Positions 44,478 through 47,747 of a stretch of 47,747 bases of DNA are shown piece after piece; positions within the stretch are counted from its first letter, which is position 1, and every line of letters begins with the position of its first letter. The stretch spans positions 1 to 47,747 of the forward strand of contig JAICYS010000011.1 in assembly GCA_025934105.1 (NCBI GenBank), read 5' to 3'. The translations under genes were made by a program, and so were the position numbers. The DNA comes from Myxococcota bacterium. GTDB lineage: Bacteria; Myxococcota_A; Polyangia; Fen-1088. The notes beneath the pieces are model-generated. The model ran no database searches. It saw only the letters and a program-made list of their open reading frames with translations, and was not told where the DNA came from.

Positions 44478-45632
44478 ATGTGCAGACGGCCGGCGGGTCG
44501 CGTTCTCATTCTTGGCGCAGTCCTGTCGCCGATGGTCGCACCTGCCGCACCTGCCGCACCTGCCGCACCTGCCGCACCTGCCGCACCTGCCGCACCTGCC
44601 GCCGAGGGGCCACTTCTGGTCGTCGTCGAGGCGCCACCGGAGCTGTCGGTCGACGCCGGCGAGATCAGGCGCGCGATCGGGACGGAGCTAAAGGACGCGA
44701 CGGTCGCGCCGGCCAGGCTGGTGTCGGAGACATCCGAGCGGGCGCTGGTCGTCAGCGTCGATCGCGAGCGGATCACGATGTCGCTGCGCGAGAGCGCCGC
44801 GGCGCCCGTGACCCGGGCCATCCCGGCCCCGGGCGACCGCACGGCCCGCGTCCATGCGATCGCTTGGCTGGCCGGCAACCTGGTGCGCGATCAGGTCAGC
44901 GGCATCGTGGCGGAGAGCACGGCCGACCCGGCGCTGGCGAGCATGCCCGCCCTCGCCCCGGCGACCGTTGCGCCGCCGGCCCCGGCCCCCGTGGCTGCAC
45001 AGCCCGACACCCAGCCCCCGGCGTATCAGCCCGCGGCTACGCCGGTGCTTGCCACGCAACCGCAGTCGGCCAGCGCTTCCCCTTCACCCCGCTGGTTTGT
45101 CAGTGTAGAAGCAGGGCCTGCGGTGGGCATTTACGATTACGCCCGCGCGGCATGGCCGTGGGGCCCCATCATGACGCTCGAGCCGCGTCCCATTTCGACC
45201 CTGTGGCGCCTCGAGCTGCGCCGCTTCTCTCAGGACCGCCATTTTCTCCTCGGGGTCTCTGCCGAAGGGACCACCGGGCAATACGATCCCGAAAAGATCG
45301 GCGCTGCCGGTTTCTGCGGTTGGAACCGGCGGAAGGGGAACTGGGACTTTGAAGCGACACTGGGCCTGGGCATTGACCTCGGACCGCGCGGGTCGACGCC
45401 GGGTGAAGTGATGACGACGTCCCAGGAGAGCTCCACGAGTGGATTCACCACGTCCACCGTGGTGACGGGTGGCCTCGCGGGCGGCGTTTACGGCCTGGCC
45501 GCCGCAGCCGTGTCTCGCCCGCTCGGCGAATCGGCCAACCTCTTCATTCGATTGGGCGCGCACGTCTCGACGGTGGAGTCGGACGACATCTTCGTCTGGA
45601 CCGCGCTGGGCATCAGCTACGGGTTGTGGTGA
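44478..45632 (+). CDS. outer-membrane protein paralog 2 (unknown function)
   Basis: 384 residues. Same architecture as paralog 1: signal (RVLILGAVLSPMVA), a seven-unit Pro-Ala-Ala stretch, soluble domain (PLLVVVEAPPELSVDAGEIRRAIG, VVSVDRERITMSLRESAAAPVTRAIPAPGDR), a shorter single-unit Pro-rich linker (QPDTQPPAYQPAATPV) and a barrel-like end (RWFVSVEAGPAVGIY, ending WTALGISYGLW). ATG 44478 follows a GGGGG run; the 25 or so bases before both paralog starts are alike (CCGGCGACATGGGG). The stop overlaps the start of the sigma gene by 4 nt (GTGA), linking translation of the two. Confidence 0.82.
   Translation: MCRRPAGRVLILGAVLSPMVAPAAPAAPAAPAAPAAPAAPAAEGPLLVVVEAPPELSVDAGEIRRAIGTELKDATVAPARLVSETSERALVVSVDRERITMSLRESAAAPVTRAIPAPGDRTARVHAIAWLAGNLVRDQVSGIVAESTADPALASMPALAPATVAPPAPAPVAAQPDTQPPAYQPAATPVLATQPQSASASPSPRWFVSVEAGPAVGIYDYARAAWPWGPIMTLEPRPISTLWRLELRRFSQDRHFLLGVSAEGTTGQYDPEKIGAAGFCGWNRRKGNWDFEATLGLGIDLGPRGSTPGEVMTTSQESSTSGFTTSTVVTGGLAGGVYGLAAAAVSRPLGESANLFIRLGAHVSTVESDDIFVWTALGISYGLW
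44541..44603 (+). repeat. seven tandem 9-bp Pro-Ala repeats
   Basis: Six perfect CCTGCCGCA units and one CCTGCCGCC. Encodes (PAA)7 just after the signal peptide of paralog 2. Paralog 1 has no such tract. Frame-neutral. Confidence 0.95.
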
Positions 45633-46222
45633 AGACGCAGGTCGGTCTCGAGCATCTCCGACGCATCGACAGCGTCGTGCCCGATGAGGAGTCGCTGCTG
45701 GCAGGACTGCGTCGCGGTGACGTGGCCGCGCTGGCGGCGGCCTTCGATCTATGGCACCACCGCGTGCGCGTGCTGGCCCGCCGCCTGTTGTCGGACGAGG
45801 CGGCGGCCGAAGACGTCGTCCAGGACGTGTTCACCGTACTGCCCCGCGCAGCGCGCTCGTTCCGTGGCGACTCCGGCCTCGAAGCGTTTCTCCTGGGCAT
45901 CACCGTCAAACGGGTGCGCCGCCATCGCCGCGCGGCGCTGCGACGCCGATTGGCCCTCGACCGCCTCGGGCTCGCGGAGATACTGAACCCGCAAGATCCG
46001 GAGCGGGACACCTATCGGCACCCGCTTGGCCGGCGGCTGGCGGCGGCCTTGGATCAACTGCCTTTGCCGCAACGGGTGGCGTTCATCCTGTGCGAGGTCG
46101 AGGAGATGACCGCCGGAGCCGCGGCACGAATCGCCGGCACGCCCGAGGCGACGATTCGCACGCGCCTCTTCCATGCGCGGCGGCGTTTGCGCGAGCTCTT
46201 GACGCCAAAGGATGCTCCATGA
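45629..46222 (+). CDS. ECF-type RNA polymerase sigma factor
   Basis: 197 residues from GTG 45629 (GTG 45626 directly before is equivalent). Region 2 has LLAGLRRGDVAALAAAFDLWHHRVRVLARRLLSDEAAAEDVVQDVFTVL, with the region 2.2 DxxQDVF signature. Region 4 has RLAAALDQLPLPQRVAFILCEVEEMTAGAAARIAGTPEATIRTRLFHARRRLRELL, a complete helix-turn-helix. Between them is an Arg-rich stretch. It overlaps paralog 2 upstream and its membrane partner downstream (ATGA at 46219). Targets unknown, but the adjacent outer-membrane paralogs are candidates. Confidence 0.92.
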   Translation: MKTQVGLEHLRRIDSVVPDEESLLAGLRRGDVAALAAAFDLWHHRVRVLARRLLSDEAAAEDVVQDVFTVLPRAARSFRGDSGLEAFLLGITVKRVRRHRRAALRRRLALDRLGLAEILNPQDPERDTYRHPLGRRLAAALDQLPLPQRVAFILCEVEEMTAGAAARIAGTPEATIRTRLFHARRRLRELLTPKDAP

Positions 46223-46863
46223 AGGCCGGCGGCGATCCCGTTGCGCATGCGATCCCCGAATACCGTGACATGACGAACGGCGACGGAGCCGGAACCGCCG
46301 CGCGGGCCCGGCTCCTCGAGAACCTGGACCGGCGGCGGCGACGGCAGCGGCGGGCCGGGCGGCTTTTGACGGTCGTGACGTTGGGAACCGTCGTCATCGG
46401 TTCGGCCGCGTTCGCCGCGGCACGGATCGCGCGATGGACGTCTCCCGCGGCCGTCCTGCTGCCGATGGGGAGCGACGATCCGCAGCCAGTGTCCCTCGAG
46501 CCGCGTCGCCCGCGGCGAATGATCCCCGCCGTGACGGCACCGGCGCTGGTCGCCGTCCCGGACGCGCAGGTCGAAAGCCGACTCTATGCGACCGCCCACG
46601 CCGCGCACTTCGTGGCCCACGATCCCGACCAGGCGCTGGCGGCCTGGAATATCTACCTGCAGCGGTATCCGCACGGCTCGTTCGAGCCGGAGGCCCGGTT
46701 CAACCGCGCCATCTGTTTGGTTCGGCTGCGGCAATTCGAGGCCGCCGCCACGGCGCTGGCCCCGTTCGCCGCCGGCCGCTTCGGCGGATACCGGCGCGCC
46801 GAAGCCCAGCGCCTGCTGGACTGGCTGCCGCAGCCGGCGCTTTCAGCCGCCCCCGCTCGGTGA
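46219..46863 (+). CDS. membrane partner of the ECF sigma factor (putative anti-sigma) with TPR-like end
   Basis: 214 residues. Cytoplasmic N-terminus of about 50 residues (ARARLLENLDRRRRRQRR), one TM helix at about 50-70 (LLTVVTLGTVVIGSAAFAAA) and an extracytoplasmic domain ending in repeat-like helices: ATAHAAHFVAHDPDQALAAWNIYLQRYPHGSFEPEARFNRAICLVRLRQFEAAATAL, typical of tol-pal-type TPR repeats. The ATG overlaps the sigma stop. The order and topology fit an anti-sigma factor that senses the periplasm, although no zinc-binding HxxxCxxC motif is visible in the N-terminal part. Confidence 0.72.
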   Translation: MKAGGDPVAHAIPEYRDMTNGDGAGTAARARLLENLDRRRRRQRRAGRLLTVVTLGTVVIGSAAFAAARIARWTSPAAVLLPMGSDDPQPVSLEPRRPRRMIPAVTAPALVAVPDAQVESRLYATAHAAHFVAHDPDQALAAWNIYLQRYPHGSFEPEARFNRAICLVRLRQFEAAATALAPFAAGRFGGYRRAEAQRLLDWLPQPALSAAPAR

Positions 46864-46875
46864 TATGCAACGGCC

Positions 46876-47481
46876 ATGGACACTCTCTTCAGTGTGGCCA
46901 CGGCGGCGCTCGTGGTGCGGTGGGCGCACGTCATCTTCGGCGTGCTGTGGTTGGGGCACCTCTACTTCTTCAACCTGGTGAACGTGCCCTTCCAGGGCGA
47001 CCTGGACAAGGACCTCAAGCTCCAGGTGAACCCCAAGCTGCTGTTGCGGGCGTTCTATTGGTTCCGCTGGTCGGCCATGTACACCGTGATCCTGGGGCTG
47101 GTGCTGTTCGGCTGGCACTACATGGGGCCCGAGCATCTGATGAGGTCGCCCGGGCGCGCGATGTGGATTCAGTACGGGATGCTGCTGGGGCTCATCATGT
47201 GGTTCAACGTCTGGTTCGTGATCTGGCCGCGGCAGAAAAAGATCCTGGGCGGCCTGGCCAGCGGGACGCCCCACCCCGACGCCGCCAGGCTGGCCGCCAC
47301 CTCCGGCAAAGCCTCGCGTTTCAACACGTTCGCGTCGGGGCCGCTGCTGTTCGCGATGCTGGGCGCGCCTCACTTCAGCGCGATGAGCGCCCCGGTCCTG
47401 ATCGCCGTGACGGTGATCGGCGTCGGGTTCTGGTTCGGCATGATCAAGCGGTCGTTCAAGATCCGCACCGACGTCGCCTGA
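46876..47481 (+). CDS. PuuD-like membrane protein (urate hydroxylase membrane-domain type)
   Basis: 201 residues with four or five TM segments. Blocks are VRWAHVIFGVLWLGHLYFFNLVNVPFQ, FYWFRWSAMYTVILGLVLFGWHYMG, IQYGMLLGLIMWFNVWFVIWPRQKKIL and the C-terminal APVLIAVTVIGVGFWFGMIK. These fit the membrane domain of PuuD/DUF989 proteins. Full-length PuuD carries a C-terminal cytochrome c; none is present here, as the protein ends RTDVA with no CxxCH. His residues in segments 1 and 2 could bind heme. Substrate therefore uncertain. ATG 46876 is 12 bp after the preceding stop. Confidence 0.72.
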   Translation: MDTLFSVATAALVVRWAHVIFGVLWLGHLYFFNLVNVPFQGDLDKDLKLQVNPKLLLRAFYWFRWSAMYTVILGLVLFGWHYMGPEHLMRSPGRAMWIQYGMLLGLIMWFNVWFVIWPRQKKILGGLASGTPHPDAARLAATSGKASRFNTFASGPLLFAMLGAPHFSAMSAPVLIAVTVIGVGFWFGMIKRSFKIRTDVA

Positions 47482-47516
47482 GGCGGCCCCGCGGCCGCTC
47501 GGCGCGGCCGCCGCCT
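47481..47516. terminator. GC-rich inverted repeat at the end of the PuuD-like gene
   Basis: AGGCGG (47481-47486) and CCGCCT (47511-47516) can pair, enclosing a second GCGGCCGC palindrome. It begins on the stop codon. No T-run follows, so intrinsic termination is uncertain. Confidence 0.3.
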
Positions 47517-47519
47517 CGC

Positions 47520-47747
47520 CGGCAAGGCGCTAGGAGGGCGTTGCCGTAAGGCAACGGTGAGCGGCAGCGAACCATGCCCGACGACGTGCCGCCCGGAAGC
47601 GGCCTAGTGCACCGCCGTCGAAATAGCGTCAACGCCGGAGGCCGACAAGCCGCGCTGGACGCGAGGCGCGACGACGAGGAATACCCGTAGGTATTGTGAG
47701 GAGAAGCAACCAAGCGTCCGGCGCGGATCGTCGGCCGAACGTGACGC
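47520..47747. ncRNA. structured RNA candidate cut by the window edge
   Basis: This stretch holds no credible gene but many short perfect helices. CGTTGCC-GTAA-GGCAACG (47539-47556) is capped by a GNRA tetraloop. GCGGCA/TGCCGC pairs 47561-47566 with 47587-47592. GCGTC/GACGC (47626-47630 with 47658-47662) nests inside CGTCG/CGACG (47616-47620 with 47669-47673). AATACC-CGTA-GGTATT is at 47680-47695, and GCGTC/GACGC pairs 47714-47718 with 47743-47747. The branched architecture resembles domain I of a group II intron or another large mobile-element RNA; strand is not established, though the GTAA tetraloop reads best on plus. The class is not identified. Confidence 0.45.

Noticed and set aside
44480-45352. 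Alternative frame with Cys-Arg-Thr repeats over paralog 2
   Set aside because: It arises from reading the 9-bp Pro-Ala repeat in a second frame; paralog 1 supports the main frame.

Overview
The window is a GC-rich (by eye around 70% or more), densely coded bacterial segment of 47.7 kb. Several traits point to a myxobacterium or close relative (Myxococcota): two one-pass transmembrane Ser/Thr kinases with Pro-rich linkers, a Gly-Thr-Gly-Gly repeat lipoprotein, a PilZ protein, ECF sigma and membrane-partner pairs, many lineage-specific secreted proteins, and a GH6 cellulase-type lipoprotein. This placement is inferred from gene content; no rRNA or other taxonomic marker is present. I found no tRNA, rRNA, CRISPR array or insertion sequence, and no gene-free stretch longer than about 300 bp.

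Layout. 1-1423: 3' part of an alpha-glucan phosphorylase. 1491-5719: a three-gene unit of a secreted protein of unknown function, a full-length LanB-type lantibiotic dehydratase and an overlapping M23 endopeptidase. 5776-7839: GH6 glycosidase lipoprotein and a histidine phosphatase. 7873-16806 (minus): a run reading histidine kinase, response regulator, Tat-exported amidohydrolase, outer-membrane protein, Ser/Thr kinase, GltX, HemW. 16832-17161: a small [2Fe-2S] ferredoxin, divergent from the kinase. 17206-21056 (minus): tightly overlapped engB, rimI, polysaccharide deacetylase, GNAT, PEGA-tailed Ser/Thr kinase. 21084-22933: CoaE (plus) and an EAL response regulator (minus). 23059-27327 (minus): arginine biosynthesis argD-argF-unknown-argG. 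27450-31176: a type III polyketide synthase, a membrane methyltransferase-like protein and a flavoprotein, converging on a UbiA prenyltransferase. 31183-35101: SodC, PilZ protein, tandem START-like protein, a repeat lipoprotein and a Cys-rich secreted protein. 35140-41321 (minus): an operon of two exported TldD/TldE-type proteins, DUF2203, a divergent GTP cyclohydrolase I, an SDR and a Lon-N-domain protein. 41388-47481 (plus): a deoxyhypusine-synthase-like enzyme, a broken acetyltransferase, two tandem paralogous outer-membrane proteins, an ECF sigma factor, its membrane partner and a PuuD-like membrane protein. 47520-47747: a non-coding, hairpin-rich stretch cut by the window edge.

The observation best supported by sequence is an old tandem segmental duplication at about 42.4-45.7 kb. 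Between the two outer-membrane paralogs lie a fossil of the first codons of the sigma-factor gene fused to a fossil of the last codons of the deoxyhypusine-synthase-like gene. That is exactly the junction expected from duplicating the block [3' end of that gene - acetyltransferase - outer-membrane protein - 5' end of sigma]. One paralog has since gained a 42-44 nt repeat whose poly-C runs (6, 8, 7) shift the frame and then restore it. The other has a 9-bp Pro-Ala repeat.

Other leads are an orphan LanB with a peptidase but no visible LanC or precursor, the type III PKS/prenyltransferase group, a FolE homologue lacking expected catalytic residues, and the structured RNA candidate at the right edge.
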